Below the pieces are notes generated by a model. That model was not told where the DNA came from, ran no database searches, and saw only the letters and a program-made list of their open reading frames with translations. This document shows, piece after piece, positions 36,501 to 45,193 of a stretch of DNA of 64,000 nt. The stretch covers positions 134,489 to 198,488 of the forward strand of contig JAAHGF010000004.1 of assembly GCA_010672585.1 (NCBI GenBank). Direction: 5' to 3'. Origin of the DNA: Okeania sp. SIO1I7 (lineage in GTDB: Bacteria > Cyanobacteriota > Cyanobacteriia > Cyanobacteriales > Microcoleaceae). How positions within the stretch are numbered: the first letter of the stretch is position 1; the number at the start of each line of letters is the position of its first letter. Made by a program: the position numbers and the translations under genes.

Positions 36501-38864
36501 ACTTTGAGATAAATATTCGCTAGCAGAAGCATAAGCAGTTGCAGTTATAGCCTTCTTTCCAGCAATGAGATTTAAACGAGCGAGTTGCAATTTTTCAGAA
36601 GTTGATACGAATGCATCAATTGCAATGTTCAATTGATTTACAATCGTGAAAACATTTTGGTTTTGCTCTGCTTGAGAGCTGTTTTTTAACAGCAGTTTGC
36701 CGATTTCTAAATGCGTTATTTGCTTGCGATCGCTAGTAATTAGAGAATAAGCAGCTTGTTGAACGCGGTCGTGTAGGAAGCTATAACCTACTGCGCTCCC
36801 CTCCGCTTTCTCTTCGTCTTTTTCCCATCCTTGAAAAAACTTATAGGCTTCGCTCTGGGGTAAAATCAACCCTTCTCGCAGGGCGCTCCAAAGATTAGCA
36901 GCAACTTCCTCAGAAGGGTTTTTGCAGATAATGGCTAAAGTCTCTAAGTCAAATTGATTGCCAATGCAGGCAGCTAATTTCAGGACGTTTTGGGTTTCTG
37001 ACGGCAACTTGTGCAACCGGGAGGCCATAAATTCCACCACATCATCCGTCAGAGCTGCATCTCGCACCTTCACTAAATCACATTCCCAATATCCTAAATT
37101 TTGATTAAAAGTAATCAACTCATCTTCATACAACCCTTTTAAGAACTGAGTTGTAAAGAAGGGATTGCCTTTTGTCTTTTGATAGACTAAATCTGTTAAA
37201 GGCGTGGCTAACTCTACCGCACAACTGAGAGTTTCCGCCACCAATTGATTGATATGAGCAACAGACAACGGCGCTAAAGTAATCGTCGAAATCTTCGTGT
37301 TTTGTTTTTCTAATTCCCCCAAAGTTAACATCAACGGATGGGCAGGAAACACTTCGTTATCTCTATATGCTCCCAACAGCAGCAAATATCCTCTATTACT
37401 TCCTCCTATCAGCACTTTCAGCAAGTTTAACGATGCTGAATCCACCCATTGCAAGTCATCAAGAAACAGGGTTAAGGGATGCTCAATGCTTGTGAAAACG
37501 GCGATAAATTTCTCAAACAAAAGGTTAAAGCGGTTTTGGGCTGCATTGCCAGAAAGTTCGGGGACTGGAGGCTGTTGTCCGATGATGTGTTGAAGTTCGG
37601 GAATCACATCAATCATCACTTGCCCGTTTTCTCCCACTGCTTCTAGAATTTTTCCTTTCCACTTTTGCAATTGGACATCAGATTCTCCGAGTAATTGCCC
37701 CATTAAATCTCGGAAGGCGATGACGAACGCAGAGAAGGGAATGTTGCGATTGAATTGGTCGAATTTGCCTTTAATAAAGTATCCTTTCTGTCTGGTGATT
37801 GGTTTGTGAACCTCGTTAACAACTGCGGTTTTGCCTATGCCGGAATATCCTGTTACCAGCATCATTTCTGCTCTTCCCCCCTTACCAAGGGGGGTGGGGG
37901 GGGATGCTACTCTTTCAAAGGCATTAAGTAATGTTTGTACTTCTTTTTCTCTTCCATAGAGTTTCTCTGGAATCAGGAAGCGATCGCACAGGTCTCTTTC
38001 TCCCAATACAAACGGCTCTATTTTCCCGGTTTCAAGATATTCAACTCTACATTTTTCTAGGTCATATTTTAGCCCCAAGGCGCTCTGATAGCGTTGTTCG
38101 GCATTTTTCGCCATTAATTTCAACACTATATTTGCTAAGGGTATAGGTACTTGGAACTCAGGAATTGTGGGAGGAGTTTTGGCAATGTGTGCGTGAACCA
38201 GTTCCAAAGGGTCTTCACTTTCAAAGGGGAGTTTTCCTGTCAATAGTTCATAAAAGGTAACACCTAGAGAGTAAAAATCGCTGCGATAGTCTATCCCTCT
38301 ATTCATCCTTCCGGTTTGTTCTGGGGAAATATAAGCTAGAGTTCCTTCTAAGACATTGGGGGTTTGCAAACTTGTTCGTTCTTTGGGCAGTAATGATGAG
38401 ATACTAAAGTCGATTAATTTTACTTGTTTTGTTTCTCGATGAATTAATATATTTGCTGGTTTGATATCTTTATGAATAATTTGATTTTGGTGGAGATGGT
38501 GCAGAATTTCTGTGATAGGGAGAGCAATTTCCCAAAATTGTTCAACGGATATAGACAATTGACGCTGATATTCGGCGAGAGAGATGGCTCCTATATCTTC
38601 CATGATTAGAGCGTAGCCATTGTTGTAACGCAAGAGGGAGTATGGTTTAACAATTCCTTTGATCTCTAGATTTTTGGCAATGGCGTATTGATTTCTAAAC
38701 TGGACTAATTCGTTAAAGGAAGGATATTCGTTACCCATCAATTTGACCACTACGGATTGCCCGTTCTCCAGATTTATACCGCGATAGACTAGGGTACGTT
38801 CGCTTTCGTGGATGAGTTCAAGGGCTTGATAATTATCGACTTTAATTGTGTTTGTTTCCATCAT
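33537..38864 (-). CDS. Ser/Thr kinase - AAA ATPase - TPR-like - GAF - histidine kinase giant (1775 aa), copy 1
   Basis: Residues 1-270 are a eukaryotic-type kinase: Lys41 in VVVKLMG, HKD at 131-133 (usual HRD), DFS at 152-154 (usual DFG), then EGTLAYISPEQTGRMNRG. Near 336-344 is Walker A GYSGIGKTAV and near 465 Walker B TLFLDDLQWVD of an AAA_16/orphan ATPase. A long helical TPR-like region follows (about 690-1300), then GAF (about 1340-1495), the H-box GQMVAGVAHEINNPISF (phospho-accepting His near 1530), and HATPase motifs NILNNAIDALEE, DNGVGMSEQ and GTGLGLAI. This multisensor architecture is known from multicellular cyanobacteria. The N-terminal 700 and C-terminal 280 residues are nearly the same as copy 2; the centre is not. 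A class IV insert (SPPTPLGKGGRA) precedes the P-loop. No response regulator is adjacent. Confidence 0.9.
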   Translation of the reverse strand: MMETNTIKVDNYQALELIHESERTLVYRGINLENGQSVVVKLMGNEYPSFNELVQFRNQYAIAKNLEIKGIVKPYSLLRYNNGYALIMEDIGAISLAEYQRQLSISVEQFWEIALPITEILHHLHQNQIIHKDIKPANILIHRETKQVKLIDFSISSLLPKERTSLQTPNVLEGTLAYISPEQTGRMNRGIDYRSDFYSLGVTFYELLTGKLPFESEDPLELVHAHIAKTPPTIPEFQVPIPLANIVLKLMAKNAEQRYQSALGLKYDLEKCRVEYLETGKIEPFVLGERDLCDRFLIPEKLYGREKEVQTLLNAFERVASPPTPLGKGGRAEMMLVTGYSGIGKTAVVNEVHKPITRQKGYFIKGKFDQFNRNIPFSAFVIAFRDLMGQLLGESDVQLQKWKGKILEAVGENGQVMIDVIPELQHIIGQQPPVPELSGNAAQNRFNLLFEKFIAVFTSIEHPLTLFLDDLQWVDSASLNLLKVLIGGSNRGYLLLLGAYRDNEVFPAHPLMLTLGELEKQNTKISTITLAPLSVAHINQLVAETLSCAVELATPLTDLVYQKTKGNPFFTTQFLKGLYEDELITFNQNLGYWECDLVKVRDAALTDDVVEFMASRLHKLPSETQNVLKLAACIGNQFDLETLAIICKNPSEEVAANLWSALREGLILPQSEAYKFFQGWEKDEEKAEGSAVGYSFLHDRVQQAAYSLITSDRKQITHLEIGKLLLKNSSQAEQNQNVFTIVNQLNIAIDAFVSTSEKLQLARLNLIAGKKAITATAYASASEYLSQSLRLLPADCWTSQYNLTLDCYINAIESEYPNANFKRASALAEIVLNNAHSLLDRVRIYEIKISMHVARLEMMAAVNLGLEVLNMLEVELVEIPPGQSEVEALIDLPEMQDPHHLATMRILMSLISSAYFADPPLMPKIIFTTMARSLEYGNSFHSAYGYVLYGLLLCGFLQAQDIELGYRYGKVALKLLDKFVAKEIKARMLLVFNGNIRHWKEHTKTTINPLQDAIQIGLEVGDIEYAGYASSCCSNQNLAIGEPLDSLERKRETYLNLAINLQQEYTIQEHSMGLQVVKNLLGQNDCPYLLTGLVFDEAKMLPIFLESPNAALLFSIYLAKGRLCYLFHQFNEALDHLERAAEYMEAVVGMITVGEQNFYHSLATLAALPDELKQRDCAISQVAKNQKIMQYWASQAPENYQHKYDIIEAERYRVLGKNLEAMELYDRAIAGAKENEYIQEEALANELFAKFYLDWGKEKYAALHMQEAYYCYAQWGTKAKTQDLEQRYRQLLTPILQRSTTELTAKSTFTKGNTNTTNITDGVGILDFATLMKASRSLSRDIETERVIANLMQIILENAGAETATLMLFNNGILRLEAQVINGKIDQKDSIPVEETNQVPLEIVNTVKRTQIPLILDDARQETRYQRDPYIQDHQSLSLLCLPLQDRGKLRGILYLENNQSTGTFTEERVEVLSLLCAQAAITLENARLYQESRKALELERELHELQQTQIQLIQSEKMFSLGQMVAGVAHEINNPISFIHGNITHANTYMEEVLELLALYQSHYPQPHQDIEIAIEQMDLEFLRSDFEKLLKSMKNGSERIKNIVTSLRSFARLDESKFKRVDLHKGIESTLTVLQHRLQKQEKRAEIEIVKEYGKLPLVECYAGQLNQVFLNILNNAIDALEECEGQDGLSIRISTETDGKQVKITIADNGVGMSEQTQKQLFDPFFTTKEVGKGTGLGLAIAYQIVTEKHGGMISCDSTVGQGTIFTLVIPR
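37875..37905. repeat. Class IV in-frame insert CCCCCCTTACCAAGGGGGG
   Basis: Encodes SPPTPLGKGG just before the ATPase P-loop of kinase copy 1. At the same position copy 2 reads FELVAQGQTEMILV, eight residues shorter, so the palindrome is an addition in copy 1 or a loss in copy 2. Confidence 0.75.
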
Positions 38865-39051
38865 TTGGGTTAATTTGTTCGTCTTTTAAGTCTAATTTTT
38901 ATCATGTCTATACCTATTTTAATTCGTTTTTTTCTGAAAGTCCAGCTATTAGACATCTCCCAAAATACTCAGACATCTCCCAAAAATCAATGAATTATGA
39001 TTACTCCCCAAAAGAAAGATAGTTATAGTTAGTTTCAATGAAAACCAGATT

Positions 39052-42000
39052 TTATCTGGGAATTATGATTGTAAAAATTGTACCTTGCCCAACTGTGGAA
39101 TTACAGGTAATCTTACCACCGTGTTGTTCTGTGACTATTTGATGAGCGATCGCTAACCCCAGTCCCGTCCCTTTTCCTACTTCTTTTGTAGTAAAAAAAG
39201 GATCGAAAAGTCGCTTTTGCGTTTCTTCACTCATGCCCACTCCATTGTCGGCAATAACAATAGTAACTTGTTTTCCATCCGTTTCCGTGCGAATGCTCAG
39301 GGCTAGAGAATCTCGATCTGAGCATTCTTCCAAAGCATCAATGGCATTATTCAGTATATTCAGAAACACTTGGTTTAATTGTCCGGCATAACATTGCACT
39401 AAAGGTAATTTTCCATAATCTTTAACCACTTGAATTTCTGCTCGTTTTTCCTGTTTTTGCAACCTATTTTGTAAAATCGTTAAAGTACTTTCAATCCCTT
39501 TATGTAAATCTACACGTTTGAATTCTGACTCATCGAGACGTGCAAAACTTCGTAGAGATGTGACTATATTTTTGATGCGCTCGCTCCCATTTTTCATAGA
39601 TTTCAACAGTTTTTCAAAGTCAGAACGCAGGAATTCTAAATCCATCGCCTCCATTGCTATTTGAATGTCATGGTGTGGTTGAGGATAGTGGCTTTGATAA
39701 AGGTCTAGTAATTCCAGCACTTCTTCCATATATTTGTTAGCATGGGTAATGTTTCCATGAATAAAACTTATGGGATTGTTGATTTCGTGGGCAATTCCGG
39801 CCACCATTTGCCCCAAACTAAACATTTTCTCACTTTGAATCAATTGGATTTGGGTTTGTTGCAAGTCGTGTAGTTCTCGTTCAAGTTGAATTGTTTGTTT
39901 TGCTTGTTGGTAGAGGCGGGCATTTTCTAGAGTAATTGCAGCTTGAGCGCAGAGCAATTCCAGCACTTCTACTCTGTCTGGAGTAAAAGCACCCATTGTT
40001 TGATTGTTTTCAAGATAAACAATGCCAATGAATCGTCCGCGTTCCAACAGAGGCAAACATAAAATAGAACGAGGTTGATTTTCTTTGATATACCTATCTC
40101 GTACATAGTCAGTCTCCCCTGCACCATTATCTAAGATCAAAGATGTTCGAGTGTGTTTGACGGTATTGACGATCGCCTTGGGTACTTCTAAGCTGTCTTC
40201 CACGGGAATGCTATCTATGGTTAGGGTTTTTCCGTCAGCGATCTTGGCTTCTAGGATTAAGGTTTCCTCACGAAATAACATTAATGTGACGGTTTCTGCA
40301 CCAGCATTTTCTTGGATGACTTGCATGAATTTGGCGATGGCGCGCTCAAGGTCAATTTCTTGAGAAAGGCTGCGGGATGCTTTCATCATGCTGGCTAAAT
40401 CTAATAGTTCTCCAGTGGAGGTATTGGTTTTGGAAACTGTTCCTTTAATAATATTGGTTATGCTCTCGTTGTTAGTCCACCTCAATTGTTGCCGTTGGAG
40501 AATGGGAAAGAGCAGTTGGGAATAACGTTTTTCGAGGTCGTCGGTTTTAGCTTTGGCTCCCCATTGAGCGTAACAATAGTAGGCTTCTTGCATGTAGGTA
40601 CAGGCTATTTTTTCTTGACCCCAGTTAAGACAAAATTTAGCTGCAAGTTCATTGGCAATGGCTTCGTTTTGTATATACTCATTGCTTTTAGCTTCATAAA
40701 TCGCACGATCATAGAGCTTCATTGCTTCGAGTATCTGACCTGATACCCGAGCCATTTCCGCAGCAACAATTAAATAGCGATGCAAGAAATTTTCTGGGCA
40801 ACTATCCGCCCAGATTTTCATCTGTTCTTGATTAGCAATCACTTGTTGCCAATCGGATGATTTGACATCTATTGAACCAGGTTGATGCAAGGCAAGTAAA
40901 CTCAGAGAATAGTAAAAGTTATGTTCTACTACCGAAATATTGCCTTGGATAGATTGAACTACACTTTTTGCCTCGATCGCATATTCTAGAGCCTTTTGAG
41001 GTTGATTTTGCAAGTAAAGTATCTGGGATTTAAGAATCAGGTACTGAGGAGTATAGGCCATTGTTGCGATAAAATTTGCTTCCTCCTGCCCTTCCGTTTC
41101 TGTTTCTGGAAATTCTACAGCGTCGAGTTGGGAAAGTAATTTCTGACACGATCTTGCCATGTCAATTACGATTCGATCGTGTCTTTTTTCGCCAAAAGCT
41201 AGGCATACTTCACTCGCTTTCAAAGTATCTTGTATATGATCTCCAGCAAAAATGAGCATAAACAAACGATATGCAAGATTATAACCTGCCCATTGTAAAT
41301 TCCCATATTCTAGCCCCGAATTGTAACCTTTTAACGAAAGATTGTTGCTGATTTTGGCTGGTTTTACCCAAGGACTCAAGCACATTCCGAAGGCACAGTA
41401 AGTCATACTTTGATGACTTTTATTGAAATATCTTTCGCTCAACTCAATGCCAAGACGACCGAACTTATATCCAGTGTGAAATTGTTCTGAATGAAAATTC
41501 AAATATATACCATACTGCGCATAAGCAGGAGCTGCTTCAACAGTATTTCCGTATTTCATCAGCAAACGAGCGCATTTCACAATTGCTAATGCCCAAACAT
41601 CCAATTTGTAGAAATATCCAACCGGTTGCATACGGAGTAATAAGCTGATGGCAACCTCCATCTTGGGATTCTCAATTTCTTGAAGTTGCGCTAGTTCGCT
41701 AATCTCCCGTTTTCCCAAGGTTTTTTGTGCTAAAGAATATTCTTGCTCAACTGCTTCAGATAAATTCTGTTGCGGGAAATCAATACCTAAAAGTTGTAAT
41801 CCTGTAATACCCGCCTGAATTGCTGCTTCAAAGTCAGCTATTGCCGCATATTGAACAATGAGTAGTTTATAAATTCTGGCTTTTTCTAGGTCTTTTTTAG
41901 CAAGAGCAATAATTGCTTCTATGTATTTTCTTGAGGCAGTAAAGTCTCCTTTTAAATCCTCGATTTCTGCTCTTTCCTCGTAAAGCTTTAGTGTCAGATC

Positions 42001-44475
42001 GTACTGAATTTCCCATGAATTTTCAGGCAGTATATCCATGGCGATTGCCAAGTAACGACTCGCAGCTACATAGGCAGTTGAAGTTTTGGCCTTTTGACTT
42101 GCTCTTAAGTTCAACAACACCAGAGCGTTACGCTCCCTAGAACTTGTTACTAACTCAATACCAATGTTTAAATGATTGACTATATCAAATAGCTTGTTTT
42201 CTTGTTGGTCATTAGATGTTTTTTCTAATAATAATTTTCCTATTTTTAAATGCGTTACTTTTTCTTCTCCAGTAGCAATTAAAGAATAAGCAGCTTGTTG
42301 AACGCGGTCGTGCAAGAAGCGATAGTCCACTGTAATCCCTTCGGCATGATCCTCCTGTTTTTCCCATCCTTGAAAAAACTTATAGGCTTCGCTCTGAGGT
42401 AAAATAAACCCTTCTCGCAGAGCATTCCACAGATCGGTGGCGACTTCCTCCACAGGGGTTTGACAGATAATACCTAAGGTCTCTAAGTCAAATTGATTGC
42501 CCATACAAGCCGCCAATTTCAACACTGCTTGGGTGGCTTCAGGCAACTTGTGCAATCGTCGGGCCATAAATTCCACCACATCATCTGTTAGAGCTGCATC
42601 TCGTACCTTCACCAAATCGCATTCCCAATATCCAAAATAGGGATTAAATGCAATCAACCCATCCTCATACAATCCTTTTAAGAATTGAGTGGTGAAGAAG
42701 GGATTGCCTTGAGTTTTTTGATAGACTAAATCTGTTAAAGGAGCTGCTAACTCCTCCGAACAACTGAGAGTTTCTGCCACCAATTGATTGATATGAGCAA
42801 CAGACAAGGGAGCGAGAGTAATCGTTGAAATCGTCGTGTTTTCTTCTCTTGGTGCGCGTTCCCTCTCTTGGTGCGCTACCAGATGCGACTGTCGTCGCGG
42901 GGTCGCACCGCTTGCGACTGTCGTCGCGGGGTCGCACCGCCTCTCCAACTCTGCCAGACATAACATCAATGGATGAGCCGGGAAAACTTCATTATCTCGA
43001 TATGCTCCCAACAGGAGCAAATATCCCGTTTTAGTGTTTCCCATCAATACTTTCAGCAAGTTTAACGATGCTGAATCCACCCATTGCAAGTCATCAAGAA
43101 ACAGGGTTAAGGGATGCTCAATGGTTGTGAAAACGGCGATAAATTTCTCAAACAAAAGGTTAAAGCGGTTTTGGGCTGCATTACCAGAAAGTTCGGGGAC
43201 TGGAGGCTGTTGTCCGATGATGTGTTGAAGTTCGGGAATGACTTCAATCATCACTTGCCCGTTTTCTCCCACTGCTTCTAGAATTTTTCCTTTCCACTTT
43301 TGCAATTGGACATCGGATTCTCCGAGTAATTGCCCCATTAAATCTCGGAAGGCGATGACGAACGCAGAGAAGGGAATGTTGCGATTGAATTGGTCGAATT
43401 TGCCTTTAATAAAGTATCCTTTCTGTCTGGTGATGGGTTTGTGAACCTCGTTAACAACTGCAGTTTTGCCTATACCCGAATATCCCGCTACCAGAATCAT
43501 TTCTGTTTGTCCTTGTGCCACTAGCTCGAAAGCATCCAGAAGAGTTTGGACTTCTTTTTCCCTTCCATAGAGTTTCTCTGGAATCAGGAAGCGATCGCAC
43601 AGGTCTCTTTCTCCTAAGACAAAAGCTTCGATTTTTCCCGTTTCAAGATATTCAACTCTACATTTTTCTAGGTCATATTTTAGCCCCAAGGCGCTCTGAT
43701 ACCGCTGTTCGGCATTTTTCGCCATTAATTTCAACACTATATTTGCTAAGGGTGTCGGTACTTGGAACTCAGGAATTGTGGGAGGAGTTTTGGCAATGTG
43801 TGCGTGAACCAGTTCCAAAGGGTCTTCACTTTCAAAGGGGAGTTTTCCTGTCAATAGTTCGTAAAAGGTAACACCTAGAGAATAAAAATCGCTGCGATAG
43901 TCTATCCCTCTATTCATCCTTCCGGTTTGTTCGGGGGAAATATAAGCTAGAGTTCCTTCTAAGACATTGGGGGTTTGCAAACTTGTTCGTTCTTTGGGCA
44001 GTAATGATGAGATACTAAAGTCGATTAATTTTACTTGTTTTGTTTCTCGATGAATTAATATATTTGCTGGTTTGATATCTTTATGAATAATTTGATTTTG
44101 GTGGAGATGGTGCAGAATTTCTGTGATAGGGAGAGCAATTTCCCAAAATTGTTCAACGGATATAGACAATTGACGCTGATATTCGGCGAGAGAGATGGCT
44201 CCTATATCTTCCATGATTAGAGCGTAGCCATTGTTGTAACGCAAGAGGGAGTATGGTTTAACAATTCCTTTGATCTCTAGATTTTTGGCAATGGCGTATT
44301 GATTTCTAAACTGGACTAATTCGTTAAAGGAAGGATATTCGTTACCCATCAATTTGACCACTACGGGTTGCCCGTTCTCCAGATTTATACCGCGATAGAC
44401 TAGGGTACGTTCGCTTTCGTGGATGAGTTCAAGGGCTTGATAATTATCGACTTTAATTGTGTTTTTCTCCATCAT
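39052..44475 (-). CDS. Ser/Thr kinase - AAA ATPase - TPR-like - GAF - histidine kinase giant (1807 aa), copy 2
   Basis: Same domain order as copy 1: kinase domain with IIHKDIKPANIL and LIDFSISSLLP; ATPase AGYSGIGKTAVV; helical region; GAF (RSLSQEIDLERAIAKFMQVI); H-box AGIAHEINNPISFIHG; and FFTTKEVGKGTGLGLAIAHQ. Against copy 1 the first 700 residues differ at only scattered positions, except for a 32-residue in-frame addition (RCDPATTVASGATPRR...) between Walker B and the STITLAPLS segment. Residues about 705-1330 differ throughout, though aligned in length and periodicity. The gap to copy 1 is only 187 bp, so both may be co-transcribed. Signal and target are unknown. Confidence 0.9.
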   Translation of the reverse strand: MMEKNTIKVDNYQALELIHESERTLVYRGINLENGQPVVVKLMGNEYPSFNELVQFRNQYAIAKNLEIKGIVKPYSLLRYNNGYALIMEDIGAISLAEYQRQLSISVEQFWEIALPITEILHHLHQNQIIHKDIKPANILIHRETKQVKLIDFSISSLLPKERTSLQTPNVLEGTLAYISPEQTGRMNRGIDYRSDFYSLGVTFYELLTGKLPFESEDPLELVHAHIAKTPPTIPEFQVPTPLANIVLKLMAKNAEQRYQSALGLKYDLEKCRVEYLETGKIEAFVLGERDLCDRFLIPEKLYGREKEVQTLLDAFELVAQGQTEMILVAGYSGIGKTAVVNEVHKPITRQKGYFIKGKFDQFNRNIPFSAFVIAFRDLMGQLLGESDVQLQKWKGKILEAVGENGQVMIEVIPELQHIIGQQPPVPELSGNAAQNRFNLLFEKFIAVFTTIEHPLTLFLDDLQWVDSASLNLLKVLMGNTKTGYLLLLGAYRDNEVFPAHPLMLCLAELERRCDPATTVASGATPRRQSHLVAHQERERAPREENTTISTITLAPLSVAHINQLVAETLSCSEELAAPLTDLVYQKTQGNPFFTTQFLKGLYEDGLIAFNPYFGYWECDLVKVRDAALTDDVVEFMARRLHKLPEATQAVLKLAACMGNQFDLETLGIICQTPVEEVATDLWNALREGFILPQSEAYKFFQGWEKQEDHAEGITVDYRFLHDRVQQAAYSLIATGEEKVTHLKIGKLLLEKTSNDQQENKLFDIVNHLNIGIELVTSSRERNALVLLNLRASQKAKTSTAYVAASRYLAIAMDILPENSWEIQYDLTLKLYEERAEIEDLKGDFTASRKYIEAIIALAKKDLEKARIYKLLIVQYAAIADFEAAIQAGITGLQLLGIDFPQQNLSEAVEQEYSLAQKTLGKREISELAQLQEIENPKMEVAISLLLRMQPVGYFYKLDVWALAIVKCARLLMKYGNTVEAAPAYAQYGIYLNFHSEQFHTGYKFGRLGIELSERYFNKSHQSMTYCAFGMCLSPWVKPAKISNNLSLKGYNSGLEYGNLQWAGYNLAYRLFMLIFAGDHIQDTLKASEVCLAFGEKRHDRIVIDMARSCQKLLSQLDAVEFPETETEGQEEANFIATMAYTPQYLILKSQILYLQNQPQKALEYAIEAKSVVQSIQGNISVVEHNFYYSLSLLALHQPGSIDVKSSDWQQVIANQEQMKIWADSCPENFLHRYLIVAAEMARVSGQILEAMKLYDRAIYEAKSNEYIQNEAIANELAAKFCLNWGQEKIACTYMQEAYYCYAQWGAKAKTDDLEKRYSQLLFPILQRQQLRWTNNESITNIIKGTVSKTNTSTGELLDLASMMKASRSLSQEIDLERAIAKFMQVIQENAGAETVTLMLFREETLILEAKIADGKTLTIDSIPVEDSLEVPKAIVNTVKHTRTSLILDNGAGETDYVRDRYIKENQPRSILCLPLLERGRFIGIVYLENNQTMGAFTPDRVEVLELLCAQAAITLENARLYQQAKQTIQLERELHDLQQTQIQLIQSEKMFSLGQMVAGIAHEINNPISFIHGNITHANKYMEEVLELLDLYQSHYPQPHHDIQIAMEAMDLEFLRSDFEKLLKSMKNGSERIKNIVTSLRSFARLDESEFKRVDLHKGIESTLTILQNRLQKQEKRAEIQVVKDYGKLPLVQCYAGQLNQVFLNILNNAIDALEECSDRDSLALSIRTETDGKQVTIVIADNGVGMSEETQKRLFDPFFTTKEVGKGTGLGLAIAHQIVTEQHGGKITCNSTVGQGTIFTIIIPR
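42843..42940. repeat. Class II in-frame insert in kinase copy 2
   Basis: GC-rich segment containing cgactgtcgtcgcggggtcg twice and ggtgcg/ttccctctcttggtgcg. It adds 96 nt (32 codons) relative to copy 1, where LEKQNTKISTITL is continuous. Nearly the same peptide appears in the giant glycan gene at 10841-10945. Confidence 0.9.
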
Positions 44476-44738
44476 TTGCTTGCTTTGTTCGTCTTTTGAG
44501 TCTAATTTTTATAATATCTATGCCTAGTTTATTTCATTTTTTTCCGAAAGTCCAGCTATTAGACATCTCCGCAAAATCAATGAAATGATAGTGAGTCAAG
44601 GAATTGTGGGAATAGTAAAATAAGAATTCTCCTAAATAGTTTCTATACTGATGGAGTATTTTTTTGTGGTCATCACAAAGTTCAAGCATGATAAAAAAAC
44701 TATTGCTTCAGAGATTCTCTTTCCTATTCCCTGACTAT

Positions 44739-44999
44739 TAGACATCTCCAATAATAAAAAATCGGTGGTGGTGCATAGTAATGGTAGAGAGAGTGTGGGG
44801 AGATGGGGAGATGGGGAGATGGGGAGATGGGGGGATGGGGAGTGTGGGAGAAATTAAAAAATATATATCTTCACCATTACCATGCAGGACTACCAAAAAA
44901 TCAAATCAATTCTCGCATATAAATTATCAATTATTTTCCACTATTTTGTACGGACGTTCCATGGAACGTCCCTGCTCCCTCTTTTACTGGAAATGTCTA
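44739..44999 (+). repeat. Family C element, copy 2, with internal GGGGAGAT expansion (261 bp)
   Basis: Ends TAGACATCTCC and AAATGTCTA. The interior shares aataataaaaaatc with copy 1 but holds an added ggggagatgggga tract (44798-44850) and a gacgttccatggaacgtc palindrome (44953-44970). Confidence 0.7.
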
Positions 45000-45004
45000 T
45001 TAAT

Positions 45005-45190
45005 GTAAGCATTCAGCCGTCAGCTATTAGCTATCAGCTATTGCTTTTAATGAGTGATAAAAGCTTTATTGACTGAGAAACGAAAAATTTTACTACAAAA
45101 GTCAGCTCTAAAGTCTGTATTCATTTAAAACCCGTCCTTAAGCACAGGTTATTATTGCTGATAGCTGACGGCTAATAACTGAATGCTTAC
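45005..45190. mobile_element. Family B MITE, copy 2 (186 bp), 8-bp target duplication
   Basis: Ends GTAAGCATTCAGC and the inverse GAATGCTTAC. CTATTAAT is present directly on both sides (44997-45004 and 45191-45198). Inner arms repeat the word TCAGCTATTAGC/GATAGCTGACGG. It inserted at the very edge of a family C element. The right-hand duplication overlaps the last bases of the GTPase gene. Confidence 0.88.
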
Positions 45191-45193
45191 CTA

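Noticed and set aside
33537..44475. Diversity-generating retroelement as cause of the divergent kinase middle regions
   Set aside because: No reverse transcriptase or template repeat is in the window, and differences are spread over about 2 kb rather than adenine positions of a short variable repeat.
44781..45076. Two plus-strand frames over the GGGGAGAT tract
   Set aside because: Both lie in family C and B elements and have no protein-like composition.
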